DNA from: Aspidapion aeneum | Lineage: Eukaryota > Arthropoda > Insecta > Coleoptera > Brentidae | Reading direction: 5' to 3' | Length of the DNA: 64,000 nucleotides | NCBI GenBank assembly: GCA_963576565.1 | Contig: OY755039.1 | Location: forward strand, 74,356,771-74,420,770 | Shown: positions 33,183 to 45,650 of the stretch, piece after piece | Layout: every line of letters begins with the position of its first letter | Position numbering within the stretch: the first letter of the stretch is position 1 | Notes under the pieces: generated by a model | Told to the model about the DNA's origin: nothing | What the model saw: the letters and a program-made list of their open reading frames with translations, nothing else | The model's database searches: none | Position numbers and translations under genes: made by a program

Positions 33183-33673
33183 AGTTTTTCATAAATGTGT
33201 CATTTTTCTTGAAATTTTTTTGCATTATGTATTAAAATCATTTCAAACATTGCAAGCAAACATTTCCAGAAAACTGACATAACTCTAACAAAGGATATGG
33301 CACTGGGCCCATTATTCCTGGTGCCCATCAAAGTTTGTTTATATTATAATATGCTATTCTCCTCTTTTAAAGAAGCATTTTTTGTAAACAACATTTTTTT
33401 GTGAGCTTTCTGAGTAAACCAGAAATCGGCTTCAAAGTATTAACTTTTTAATATACCTACACATCAGTGGTTTTTACAGTAAGGTCATTGTTTATGTTAA
33501 ATAATGTGTCAGTAAGTACACTTAAACTTTCAGAATATATTTTTGACAATTTGATATATTATAAAAGTTACAGTGCATTATAGAAAAAACGTCGTGAATT
33601 GCCATTGTGTTTGAAAAAGACAAAAAATGGTAAATTGTTTTGTTTGTAACAAGCAAAATGATCACTTGGTAAC
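33183..33673. repeat. First copy of a 490-bp tandem duplication
   Basis: The segment from AGTTTTTCATAAATGTG to AAATGATCACTTGGTAA is repeated directly. The second copy begins at about 33674, is interrupted by the LINE at 33839, and resumes at 38179 up to about 38516. It lies in the TIR element described next. Confidence 0.75.
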
Positions 33674-33917
33674 ATGAATTAGTTTTTCATAAATGTGTAA
33701 TTTTTTTTGAAATTTTTTGGCATTATGTATTAAAATTATTTCAAACATTGCAAGCAAACATTTCCAGAAAAGTGACATAACTCTAACAAAGGATATGGCA
33801 CTGGGCCCATTATTCCTGGCGCCCATCAGATTTTGTTTGTTTTGTTTACAAAAAACCTCGCGCGCGAGATACCTGTGTTGAGAATCTATATACAATGTGT
33901 ATTATAAATAATATATC

Positions 33918-35315
33918 ATGTTTAAAAGCAAAAAAAGTGTACCATCACCTGTGAAACTTGTTTTAAAAATTAGCGAAAAGCCCAAACAAAATCAAGAAAA
34001 AATGGATAATGCCGAATTATTTCAGGATAGCCATGCCAGAACACAAAATGAAGAAGTTTTATATAGTGAATGGAAAAAATCCCAAAACGAAAAAAATTCA
34101 CTTAGTGTACAAGTGGATTATCTCCGAAGTCAACTGGAAAGTATGCAAAGAAAATTTGCAGATTTAGAGACAAAAGTCACTAAAAAAGAAGAGTCTGACA
34201 TGGACTACATTACTGATGAGGACGATCTGGCAAGAGAAACTGAGTGGATCAGACAAAAAGGAAAAGGTTGGAAAAAATGTCGAATGGATACTTCACTCTC
34301 ACCACCACAACAAAGCTCGGGCACTGGAGAGCCCTCCAATAAAACACAAAATGAAGAACCCCCAACTAAGGTTAAAAAAGCTCCATTACCTCCACCGATT
34401 ATGGTAAATGGCGTAAATAATTTTAATGATATTTATGAAAAGTTAAATATCATACAAGGAGTTAAAATAAAAGTTTTAAATAACGAAAATATTAAAATAA
34501 ATGTACAAGACACAGACAGCTATCGGCTGGTTACTAAAATGCTTAATGAAATAAAGCATCAATGGCACTCATACGAAAACATACAAATAAGGCCAATTAG
34601 AGTAATAGCGAATAGGCTACACTTCTCATGTGACCCACAAAAAATTGTAGCTGATCTACAAAAAAAAGGTTTTAAGGCACTGGAGGCCAGCAACAAACTT
34701 AAATGGAAAACAAGACAACCTCTTAACATGTTTATGCTCACATTTAGCAACGATGAAGATATCAACAAAATTTTTGAAATTTCCAGTATCCTTGGGATTG
34801 AAGTGGAAATAAAAGCACTAAAAACCTCAAAGTTAGTCCCTCAATGCAAAAGATGCCAATCTTATGGACACACGCAAAAATATTGCGCTAAAGAACCACG
34901 TTGCGTAAAATGCACGGGGAAACATCTTACTGTAGAATGCCCCAAACCAAAAGAATCTGAGCCAAAATGCATCCACTGTGTAGGCAAGCATCCTGCTAAC
35001 TACAGAGGATGCCTTGTTGCTAAGGAAATACAAAAATTGAAAAATAAACCTAAGAAACCGAATCTCATACCAAACGTGAGTACAAATAGACAAAACCAAC
35101 AGACAAGAAACACAGTCACACAAAACTCTGTGACAAGGACATACAGCCAATAGCAGCTGACAGCTACTATACCTGATATTAATATCAGTAGTCAAAATAC
35201 TATGGAACAAACACTACAATTAATTTTGGAGAAATTGAACAAACTTGATGAGCGATTAACTAAACTAGAAAGTAGCAATAACGGAGCTACCAGTATGCCT
35301 CAAAATGGTCAGTAA
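33918..35315 (+). pseudogene. Jockey LINE ORF1 protein
   Basis: An RNA-binding protein of the element's ribonucleoprotein. From the ATG at 33918 it has a basic start, a coiled-coil stretch (about residues 45-90), a proline patch (APLPPPIMVNGV, about 155) and a PRE_C2HC-like region (about 190-300). Three CCHC knuckles follow at about 309-365 (CKRCQSYGHTQKYC, CVKCTGKHLTVEC, CIHCVGKHPANYRGC). A TAG at 35151-35153 ends the ORF at 411 residues. The same frame stays open for another 53 codons to a TAA at 35313-35315, which overlaps the ORF2 ATG (35305). The full-length ORF1 was therefore probably 465 codons. Confidence 0.85.
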
Positions 35316-37968
35316 TCTTAGAATCCTAGCTTGGAATGCCAATGGTCTCTTGCAACATCAGCAAGACTTGCAAGTTATTCTAGACATAGAAAAAATTGAC
35401 GTCTGTCTTGTGTCAGAAACGCATTTCACTAACCAGTCTCACATTAAATTTAAAGGTTATAAAGTGTATCATACAACTCACCCTAGCAATACTGCACATG
35501 GGGGAAGTGCTGTAATAATTAAAGAAAATATATCACACTATGAGGAGATGGGATATAAAACCATAGAGATTCAAGCTACATTAGTAAGTGTAAAAACCAA
35601 AACATATACATTAGTCATAAGTGCTGTCTATATACCACCAAGGCACTTACTAAAGAAAAATCAATATCTTAATTTTCTCAGAAAATTAGGAAACCGTTTT
35701 ATAATTGGAGGTGACTTTAATGCAAAAAATACCTACTGGGGATCTAGACTAACGAACTCTAAAGGAAAAGAACTTTTGCAAGCTATTAGTAAATATCAAT
35801 GTGAGCCGATATCAACTGGTAAGCCCACATACTATCCAACAGATCCAGGAAAAATTCCAGATCTAATTGATTTTTTTATAGTAAAAAATATATCTTTAAG
35901 TTTTGTAGATATAGAAGAAAGTTTTGATTTACACTCAGATCATTCACCTATTATTCTAACTCTTAGTAAAAACATAATAAAGAAAGAAGCAAATATCTCA
36001 CTAGTTAATAAACTGACTGACTGGATTAGTTTTAAACAAAGTCTGTCAGAAAAAATAAACCTATCAGTACCATTGCAAACGCCAGAACAAATCGATAAAG
36101 AAGTTGATTATTTTGTTACAAATATTCAACAAGCAGCTTGGGAAAACAGTCCAAAACCAAAGAGAATTTTATGGGAAAAAACTATCCAAAGGAAATTAGA
36201 GACCTTATATTGGAAAAAAGGAAACTAAGAAGAAAGTGGCAACAAAGCCGTGATCCTCGGGACAAAACAAATCTCAACAACATGACGCAGCGCATTAGGC
36301 GAGAAATTCTAGTAATAAAAAATGAATCTATTAACCATTTTCTTAATGAACTTACAGATGATAAAAATACCGACTATTCCCTTTGGAAAGCAACCAAAGA
36401 TTTTAAAAGACCAATTATCCAAATTCCACCCATACGAAAATCTAACAACCAGTGGGCAAGGAGTAACGAAGAAAAAGCAGATATTTTTGCAAGTCATTTA
36501 GAAAAAACATTTCAGCCCCACGAAGCACCAGATGAACACTTTCATTTAAATGAACCCCATCGAATCGAGGACCATATTAAGCTTACATCACCAAAAGAAA
36601 TATTAACAGAAATCAAAAATATTAATTCGAAAAAAGCCCCAGGGTATGATCTTATTAACGGGGTAGTCATAAAACAACTCCCCAGAAAAGCTATCGTAAA
36701 ACTATGCAACCTAATTAATGCGTCTTTTAGGCTTAGGTGCGTACCTAAACTGTGGAAAGTTGCAGAAGTTATCATGATTCCAAAACCGGGAAAACCACTC
36801 CATGACGTGTCATCTTACAGGCCAATATCTTTGCTGCCAATTATATCCAAGCTCTATTTAAAAATTATTGCTTAAAAGAATAAAACCCATCATAGAAAGA
36901 CAAGAAATTATTCCATCTCATCAATTTGGTTTTCGAGACAAGCATTCCACGATAGATCAAGTACACAGAATTACTAATATAATAGAAAAAGCACTAGAAG
37001 AGGGAAAAGTTTGTTCTGCAGTTTTTCTAGATGTAGCACAAGCATTTGACAAAGTGTGGCATGAAGGCCTTAATTTTAAACTAAAAAGGTTTCTGCCAAA
37101 CAGTATTCGGATATTTTGGAATCATACATATCTGATAGACCTTTTAGAGTAAAACAGGAAGACTCATACTCAAATTTAAGAGAAATTCAAGCAGGCGTGC
37201 CCCAGGATAGCGTACTAGGCCCTTATCTATACTTATTATTCACTTGTGATATCCCAAAGCCAGAAAATTGTCACTTAGCAACATTTGCTGATGATACTGG
37301 TTTATTGACGGTAGAAAAATCTATTGAAAAATGCATAGAGAAACTTCAGGATGCAGTCACCCAAATTCACAGTTGGACCACAAAGTGGCGAATAAAATTA
37401 AATGAAACCAAATCAATTCATGTTGATTTTACAAACAAAAATATAAATCACATACAAATAACAATTAGGTAACAACATTCCAGTACCATATTCGAATCAG
37501 GCAAAATATCTAGGTATGACACTTGATACCAAATTGCGCTGGAAAGCACATGTTAAGAAAAAAAAAGAAGAACTTGAGATAAGGTATAGAAAAATGAACT
37601 GGCTAATTGGAAGGAAGTCCAATTTAACAATTCAAAATAAGTTACTGCTTTATAGACAAATACTGAAACCAGTATGGACATATGGTATTCAACTATGGGG
37701 TTGTGCTAAAGAGAGTAACATTCTAGTTGTACAGAGATTTCAAAATAAAGTATTAAGAAACATTGTGAATGCACCTTGGTACGTTCGAAATAGTGACCTT
37801 CATCGAGATCTAAAAATCGAAACTGTAGCAGAGACTATAAAAAAGTACGCAAAAAGCCATGAAGATAGACTCCATCGGCATGTGAATGTGGAAGCAATTC
37901 AGCTTCTAGACAATACTATGCTAGTTCGACGACTAAAAAGAGTGAAGCCGTTTGAGCTAGTAAACTAA
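35305..37968 (+). pseudogene. Jockey LINE ORF2: endonuclease and reverse transcriptase
   Basis: The start ATG overlaps the end of ORF1. The endonuclease (about 35305-36000) shows LAWNANGL, VSETHF, GGDFNAKN and HSDHSPI. The RT shows SSYRPISLLP, HQFGFRDKHSTIDQ, FLDVAQAFDKVW and the active-site box TFADDTG (about 37281). The C-terminal part includes YRQILKPVWTYGIQLWG. Frameshifts near 36140-36225, 36865, 37118 and 37470 split it into five overlapping ORFs. It totals about 888 codons, normal for Jockey ORF2. It nicks DNA and copies the element RNA; this copy cannot make the full enzyme. Confidence 0.88.
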
Positions 37969-38160
37969 GTGAATTACACATAAAACAAAATAATGCTATA
38001 AACACAACACAATTGTGAGTTACAGACTAAACAAAGCGGGGAGAACTGTTGAGTGAACCCTAAGTTTAAATCTGACTTTTCTAGTAAATTAAGTTAAAAC
38101 AAAATTGCTAATTAGTCTTACTGACTAGATTGTAATAAAAAAAAACACAGTGTGTTTGAC

Positions 38161-38178
38161 AAATAAAAAAAAAAAAAA
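38161..38178 (+). other. LINE A-rich 3' tail
   Basis: AAATAAAAAAAAAAAAAA directly before the target duplication. It is the reverse-transcribed tail and fixes the 3' end of the insertion. Confidence 0.85.
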
Positions 38179-38970
38179 AGATTTTGTTTATATTATAATA
38201 TGCTATTCTCCTCTTTTAAAGAAGCATTTTTTGTAAACAACATTTTTTTGTGAGCCTTCTGAGTAAACCAGAAATCGGCTTCAAAGTATTAACTTTTTAA
38301 TATACACATCAGTGGTTTTTACAGTAAGGTCATTGTTTATGTTAAATAATGCATCAGTAAGTACGCTTAAACTTTCAGAATATAATTTTGACAATTTGAT
38401 ATATTATAAAAGTTACAGTGCATTATAGAAAAACGTCGTGAATTGCCATTGTGTTTGAAAAAGACAAAAAATGGTAAATTGTTTTGTTTGTAACAAGCAA
38501 AATGATCACTTGGTAATGTTTATGCAAATCCATAATTGGTTAAAATACTTTTCAAATCTGTCTGACCCATCTGACTGTCAAAATAATCTTCCCGGTACTT
38601 TGCACTGTTACTCAGATTGCATTCTGAATGCATGTGTTAAAAGTTGTATGATGTTTCTCTGTATATTGATCTATCAAAAACTTTACAAGTTGTCAGAAAA
38701 AGGTTAGAGAAGTATACAGTGCAATAAGTTCACCATATATGGCACTGATCTATATATCAAAAATGTTAATACTTTGAAGCCGATTTCTGGTTTACTCAGA
38801 AGGCTCACAAAAAAATGTCGTTTACAAAAAATGCTTGTTTAAAAGAGGAGAATAGCATATTATAATATAAACAAAATCTGATGGGCGCCAGGAATAATGG
38901 GCCCAGTGCCATATCCTTCACTATATTGATAAAAGTAAACGGTTCCTTAAACTTACCTTATCATCAAAAA

Positions 38971-39505
38971 TTTTTTTTTATTTGTCAAACACACTGTGTT
39001 TTTTGTATTACAATCTAGTCAGTAAGACTAATTAGCAATTTTATTTTAACTTAATTTACTAGAAAAGTCAGATTTAAACTTAGGGTTCACTCAACAGTTC
39101 TCCCGCTTTGTTTAGTCTGTAACTCACAATTGTGTTCTGTTTATAGCATTATTTTGTTTTATTTGTAATTCACTTAGTTTACTAGCTCAAACGGCTTCAC
39201 TCTTTTTAGTCTTCGAACTAACATAGTATTGTCTAGAAGCTGAATTGCTTCCACATTCACATGCCGATGGAGTCTATCTTCATGGCTTTTTGTGTACTTT
39301 TTTATAGTCTCTGCTACAGTTTCGATTTTTAGATCTCAATGAAGGTCACTATTTCAAACGTACCAAGGTGCATTCACAATGTTTCTTAATACTTTATTTT
39401 GAAATCTCTGTACAACTAGAATATTACTCTCTTTAGCACAACCCCATAGTTGGATACCATATGTCCATACTGGTTTCAGTATTTGTCTATAAAGCAGTAA
39501 CTTAT
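38971..39505 (-). pseudogene. Jockey LINE copy B, 3' part
   Basis: Reverse complement of about 37650-38170 of the full-length copy, starting with a T-rich tail (38971-38980). It encodes the ORF2 C-terminus (YRQILKPVWTYGIQLWG, in minus frame), with small differences from copy A. It stops abruptly at 39505, where the foldback element is inserted, and resumes at 50033. Copies A and B lie tail to tail. Confidence 0.88.
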
Positions 39506-39509
39506 AGGG

Positions 39510-39625
39510 GTGTGAAACTAGCAGCCAGTTGCCCGCAGCCAAAGTGTGAAGTTAGCAGCCAGTTTCCCGCAGCCAAATTGTGAAGTTAGCAGCCAGTTTT
39601 CCGCAGCCATACTATAATGCTAGCA
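39510..39625. repeat. Left terminal 34-bp subrepeats
   Basis: GCAGCCAGTTGCCCGCAGCC plus AAAGTGTGAAGTTA forms a 34-base unit repeated about three times, with a few substitutions (AGTTTCCC, AGTTTTCC). It is the inverted partner of 49880-50018. Confidence 0.85.
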
Positions 39626-39859
39626 GTCAATTCTTCACGCTGCCTAAGAGCAATTTACTCTAATTATTCTGTAAGCCTTCATTGTGTTTTAATGAAAATC
39701 TTTAAAAAACATACTTTATCGAAAAAGTTACGCAATCAAACTTTGTCGGTACAATGGGGCCGTCATAAGAAATCAAAAGTCCAAGCCGCATCTTAATGCA
39801 TGCTGCTCAATATGGAGAAATGGATAATATTATGAAAATTAAAAAAAAATTCAAAAATC

Positions 39860-42800
39860 ACACTTAGCGACGGAGTTACGTTACCTACAACGGGGCAATC
39901 ATAAGAAATCAGCTGTCCAAGCCCTATCTCCTTGCGCGCCGTTTAACATGGAGAAATGGATAATAGTATTGAAATTAGAAAAAAAATCAAAAATTACACT
40001 TAGCGACAGAGTTACGCGATCAAACTTTATCGGTACAACGGGGCAATCATAAGTAATCAGCGGTGTAAGCCGCATCTCCTTGCGCGCCGTTTAACATGGA
40101 GAAATGGATAATAGTATGGAAATTAGAAGAAAATTCAAAAATCACACTTAGCGACAGAGTTACGCGATCAAACTTTGTCGGTACATTGAAGCTATCATAA
40201 GAAATCAGCTATCCAAGCCGCATCTCCTTTCGCGCCGTTTAACATGGAGAAATGGATAATAGTATGGAAATTAGAAAAAAATTCAAAAATCACACTTAGC
40301 GACAGAGTTACGCGATCAAACTTCGTTGCTACATTGAAGCCATCATAATAAATCAGCTGTCCAAGCCGCATCTCCTTGCGCGCCGTTTAACATGGAGAAA
40401 TGAATAATAGTATGGAAATTAGAAGAAAATTCAAAAATCACACTTAGCGACAGAGTTACGCGATCAAACTTTGTCGGTACATTGAAGCCATCATAAGAAA
40501 TCAGCTATCCAAGCCGCATTTCTCCTTGCGCGCCGTCTAACATGGAGTAATGGATAATAGTATGGAAATTAGAAAAAAATTCAAAAATCACATTTAGCGA
40601 CAGAGTTACGCGATCAAACTTTGTTGGTACAATGAAGTCATTATAGGAAATCAGCTGTCCAAGCCACATCTCCTTGCGCGCCGTTTAACATGGAGAAATG
40701 GATAATAGTATGGAAATTAGAAAAAAATTCAAAAATCACACTTAGCGACAGAGTTACGCGATCAAACTTTGTTGTATATTGAAGTTATCATAAGAAATCA
40801 GCTATCCAAGCCGCATCTCCTTGGGCGCCGTTTAACATGGAGAAATGGATAATAGTATGGAAATTAGAAAAAAATTCAAAAATCACACTTAGCGACAGAG
40901 TGACGCGATCAAACTTCGTTGGTACATTGAAGCCATCATAGTAAATCAGCTGTCCAAGCCGCATCTCCTTGCGCGCCGTTTAACATGGAGAAATGGATAA
41001 TAGTATTGAAATTAGAAAAAAATTCAAAAATCCCACTTAGCGACAGAGTTACGCGATCAAACTTTGTCGGTACATTGAAGTCATCATAGGAAATCAGCTG
41101 TCCAAGCCCCATCTCCTTGCGCGCCGTTTAACATGGAGAAATGGATAATAGTATGGAAATTAGAAGAAAATTCTAAAATCACACTTAGCGACAGAGTTAC
41201 GCGATCAAACTTTGTTGGTACAATGAAGCCATTATAAGAAATCAGCTATCCAAGCCGCATCTCCTTGCGCGCCGTCTAACATGGAGAAATGGATAATAGT
41301 ATGGAAATTAGAAAAAAATTAAAAAATCACACTTAGCGACAGAGTTACGCGATCAAACTTCGTTGGTACATTGAAGCCATCATAATAAATCAGCTGTCCA
41401 AGCCGCATCTCCTTGCGCGCCGTTTAGCATGGAGAAATGGATAATAGTATAAAAATTAGAAAAAAATTCAAAAATCCCACTTAGCGACAGAGTTACGCGA
41501 TCAAACTTTGTCGGTACATTGAAGCCATCATAAGAAATCAGCTGTCCAAGCCGCATCTCCTTGCGCGCCGTTTAACATGGAGAAATGGATAATAGTATGG
41601 AAATTAGAAAAAAATTAAAAAATCACACTTAGCGACAGAGTTACGCCATCAAACTTCGTTGGTACATTGAAGCCATCATAATAAATCAGCTGTCCAAGCG
41701 GCATCTCCTTGCGCGCCGTTTAGCATGGAGAAATGGATAATAGTATAAAAATTAGAAAAAAATTCAAAAATCCCACTTAGCGACAGAGTTACGCGATCAA
41801 ACTTTGTCTGTACATTGAAGCCATCATAATAAATCAGCTGTCCAAGCCGCATCTCCTTGCGCGCCGTTTAACATGGAGCAATGGATAATAGTATGGAAAT
41901 TAGAAAAAAATTCAAAAGTCACACTTAGCGACAGAGTTACGCCATCAAACTTTATCGGTACAACGGGGCAATCATAAGAAATCAGCTGTCCAAGCCGCAT
42001 CTCCTTGCGCGCCGTTTAACATGGAGAAATGGATAATAGTATGGAAATTAGAAAAAAATTAAATAATCACACTTAGCGACAGAGTTACGTGATCAAACTT
42101 CGTTGGTACATTGAAGCCATCATAATAAATCAGCTGTCCAAGCCGCATCTCCTTGCGCGCCGTTTAGCATGGAGAAATGGATAATAGTATAAAAATTAGA
42201 AAAAAATTCAAAAATCCCACTTAGCGACAGAGTTACGCGATCAAACTTTGTCGGTACATTGAAGCCATCATAAGAAATCAGCTGTCCAAGCCGCATCTCC
42301 TTGCGCGCCATTTAAAATGGAGAAATGGATAATAGTATGGAAATTAGAAAAAAATTCAAAAATCACACTTAGCGACAGAGTTACGCGATCAAACTTTGTT
42401 GGTACATTGAAGCCATCATAAGAAATCAGCTATCCAAGCCGCATCTCTTTGCGCGCCGTCTAACATGGAGAAATGGATAATAGTATGGAAATTACAAAAA
42501 AATTCAAAAGTCACACTTAGCGACAGAGTTACGCGATCAAACTTTGTCGGTACATTGAAGCCATCATAAGAAATCAGCTGTCCAAGCCGCATCTCCTTGC
42601 GCGCCGTTTAACATGGAGAAATGGATAATAGTATGGAAATTAGAAAAAAATTAAATAATTGCACTTAGCGACAGAGTTACGTGATCAAACTTCGTTGGTA
42701 CATTGAAGCCATCATAATAAATCAGCTGTCCAAGCCGCATCTCCTTGCGCGCCGTTTAGCATGGAGAAATGGATAATAGTATAAAAATTAGAAAAAAATT

Positions 42801-43008
42801 CAAAAATCCCACATAGCGACAGAGTTACGCGATCAAACTTTGTCGGTACATTGAAGCCATCATAAGAAATCAGCTGTCCAAGCCGCATCTCCTTGCGCGC
42901 CGTTTAGCATGGAAAAATGGATAATAGTATAAAAATTAGAAAAAAATTCAAAAATCCCACTTAGCGACAGAGTTACTCGATCAAACTTTATCGGTACAAC
43001 GGGGCAAT
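39860..43008 (+). repeat. Satellite block F1
   Basis: About 21 head-to-tail 148-bp monomers. Each contains TTAGCGACAGAGTTACGCGA, TCCAAGCCGCATCTCCTTGC and GGAGAAATGGATAATAGTAT. Two variants are seen, with GGTACATTGAAGCCATCAT or GGTACAACGGGGCAATCAT. The second type predominates in the outermost monomers. It ends at a sharp switch to the opposite strand (GGGGCAATTGATTTTTTTT). Confidence 0.92.
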
Positions 43009-43856
43009 TGATTTTTTTTCTAATTTTTATACTATTATCCATTTCTCCATGCTAAACGGCGCGCAAGGAGATGCGGCTTGGACAGCTGATTTCTTATGAT
43101 GGCTTCAATGCACCGACAAAGTTTGATTGCGTAACTCTGTCGCTAAGTGTGACTTTTGAATTTTTTTCTAATTTCTATACTATCATCCATTTCTCCATGT
43201 TAAACGGCGCGCAAGGAGATGCGGCTTGGACAGCTGATTTCTTATGATTGTCCCGTTGTACCGATAAAGCTTGATCGCGTAACTCTGTCGCTAAGTGTGA
43301 CTTTTGAATTTTTTTCTAATTTTCATACTATTATCCATTTCTCCATGTTAAACGGCGCGCAAGGAGATGCGGCTTGGACAGCTGATTTCTTATGATGGCT
43401 TCAATGTACCAACAAAGTTTGATCGCGTAACTCTGTCGCTAAGTGTGATTTTTGAATTTTTTTCTAATTTCCATACTATTATCCATTTCTCCATGTTAAA
43501 CGGCGCGCAAGGAGATGCGGCTTGGACAGCTGATTTCTTATGATGGCTTCAATGCACCGACAAAGTTTGATTGCGTAACTCTGTCGCTAAGTGTGATTTT
43601 TGAATTTTTTTCTAATTTCCATACTATTATCCATTTCTCCATGTTAAACGGCGCGCAAGGAGATGCGGCTTTGACAGCTGATTTCTTATGATGGCTTCAA
43701 TGCACCGACAAAGTTTGATTGCGTAACTCTGTCGCTAAGTGTGATTTTTGAATTTTTTTCTAATTTCCATACTATTATCCATTTCTCCATGTTAAACAGC
43801 GCGCAAGGAGATGCGGCTTGGACTGCTGATTTCTTATGATGGCTTCAATGCACCGA
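43009..43856 (-). repeat. Satellite block R1
   Basis: About six monomers in reverse orientation (AACTCTGTCGCTAAGTGTGA). It ends with CACCGACAGCGACAGAG at about 43853-43865, where orientation flips back within one monomer. Confidence 0.9.
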
Positions 43857-45650
43857 CAGCGACAGAGTTACGCGATCAAACTTTGTCTGTACATTGAAGC
43901 CATCATAATAAATCAGCTGTCCAAGCCGCATCTCCTTGCGCGCCGTTTAACATGGAGCAATGGATAATAGTATGGAAATTAGAAAAAAATTCAAAAGTCA
44001 CACTTAGCGACAGAGTTACGCGATCAAACTTTATCGGTACAACGGGGCAATCATAAGAAATCAGCTGTCCAAGCCGCATCTCCTTGCGCGCCGTTTAACA
44101 TGGAGAAATGGATAATAGTATAAAAATTAGAAAAAAATTCAAAAATCCCACTTTGCGACAGAGTTACGCGATCAAACTTTGTCGGTACATTGAAGCCGTC
44201 ATAAGAAATCAGCTGTCCAAGCCGTATCTCCTTGCGCGCCGTTTAACATGGAGAAATGGATAATAGTATGGAAATTAGAAAAAAATTCAAAAGTCACACT
44301 TATCGACAGAGTTACGCGATCAAACTTTATCGGTCCAACGGGGCAATCATAAGAAATCAGCTGTCCAAGCCGCATCTCCTTGCGCGCCGTTTAACATGGA
44401 GAAATGGATAATAGTATGGAAATTAGAAAAAAATTCAATAATCACACTTAGCGACAGAGTTACGCGATCAAACTTCGTTGGTACATTGAAGCCATCATAG
44501 TAAATCAGCTGTCCAAGCCGCATCTCCTTGCGCGCCGTTTAACATGGAGAAATGGATAATAGTATGGAAATTAGAAAAAAATTCAAAAATCCCACTTAGC
44601 GACAGAGTTACGCGATCAAACTTTGTCTGTACATTAAAGCCATCATAAGAAATCAGCTGTCCAAGCCGCATCTCCTTGCGCGCCGTTTAACATGGAGAAA
44701 TGGATAATAGTATGGAAATTAGAAAAAAATTCAAAAGTCACACTTAGCGACAGAGTTACGCGATTAAACTTCATCGGTACAACGGGGCAATCATAAGAAA
44801 TCAGCTGTCCAAGCCGCATCTCCTTGCGCGCCGTTTAACATGGAGAAATGGATAATAGTATGGAAATTAGAAAAAAATTCAATAATCACACTTAGCGACA
44901 GAGTTACGCGATCAAACTTCGTTGGTACATTGAAGCCATCATAGTAAATCAGCTGTCCAAGCCGCATCTCCTTGCGCGCCGTTTAACATGGAGAAATGGA
45001 TAATAGTATGGAAATTAGAAAAAAATTCAAAAATCACACTTAGCGACAGAGTTACGCGATCAAACTTTGTTGGTACATTGAAGCCATCATAAGAAATCAG
45101 CTATCCAAGCCGCATCTCCTTGCGCGCCGTCTAACATGGAGAAATGGATAATAGTATGGAAATTACAAAAAAATTCAAAAGTCACACTTAGCGACAGAGT
45201 TACGCGATCAAACTTTGTCGGTACATTGAAGCCATCATAAGAAATCAGCTGTCCAAGCCGCATCTCCTTGCGCGCCGTTTAACATGGAGAAATGGATAAT
45301 AGTATGGAAATTAGAAAAAAATTAAATAATCACACTTAGCGACAGAGTTACGTGATCAAACTTCGTTGGTACATTGAAGCCATCATAATAAATCAGCTGT
45401 CCAAGCCGCATCTCCTTGCGCGCCGTTTAGCATGGAGAAATGGATAATAGTATAAAAATTAGAAAAAAATTCAAAAATCCCACTTAGCGACAGAGTTACG
45501 CGATCAAACTTTGTCGGTACATTGAAGCCATCATAAGAAATCAGCTGTCCAAGCCGCATCTCCTTGATAGTATAAAAATTAGAAAAGAATTCAAAAATCC
45601 CACTTAGCGACAGAGTTACGCGATCAAACTTTATCGGTACAACGGGGCAA
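43857..45650 (+). repeat. Satellite block F2
   Basis: About 12 forward monomers. The rare variant GGAGCAATGG at 43954 also occurs at 41875 in F1, so F2 begins as a copy of part of F1. A shortened monomer lies at about 45565. It ends at a junction GGGGCAATTGAATTTTTTT like the F1/R1 junction. Confidence 0.9.

Larger units (their letters stand above)
33839..38178 (+). mobile_element. Jockey-type LINE, full length
   Basis: A 4.3-kb non-LTR retrotransposon with two ORFs and an A-rich 3' tail. The 11-bp duplication AGATTTTGTTT flanks it (33828-33838, 38179-38189). The order is an ORF1 nucleic-acid-binding protein with three zinc knuckles, then endonuclease-RT ORF2. The ORF1 style and the EN motif LAWNANGL point to the Jockey clade. 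ORF1 has one stop and ORF2 about four frameshifts. A 5'-truncated sister copy in opposite orientation begins 0.8 kb downstream. Confidence 0.9.
33788..38931. mobile_element. TIR element split by a Jockey LINE
   Basis: The left end is AAGGATATGGCACTGGGCCC...GCGCCCATCAGATTTTGTTT, continuing after the LINE with the TATATTATAATATGCTATTC block. It is matched by an inverted right end at about 38760-38931 with the same phrases, giving TIRs of about 170 bp. The interior holds a short ORF (38471-38707; CFVCNK start) that I cannot assign. A second left-type end lies upstream at 33290-33480 because of the tandem duplication. Confidence 0.6.

Noticed and set aside
38471..38707. 78-residue ORF with CFVCNK start as a zinc-finger gene
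   Set aside because: Only one Cys pair is convincing, the frame decays downstream, and the stretch lies in a non-autonomous TIR element; it is kept only as a note.
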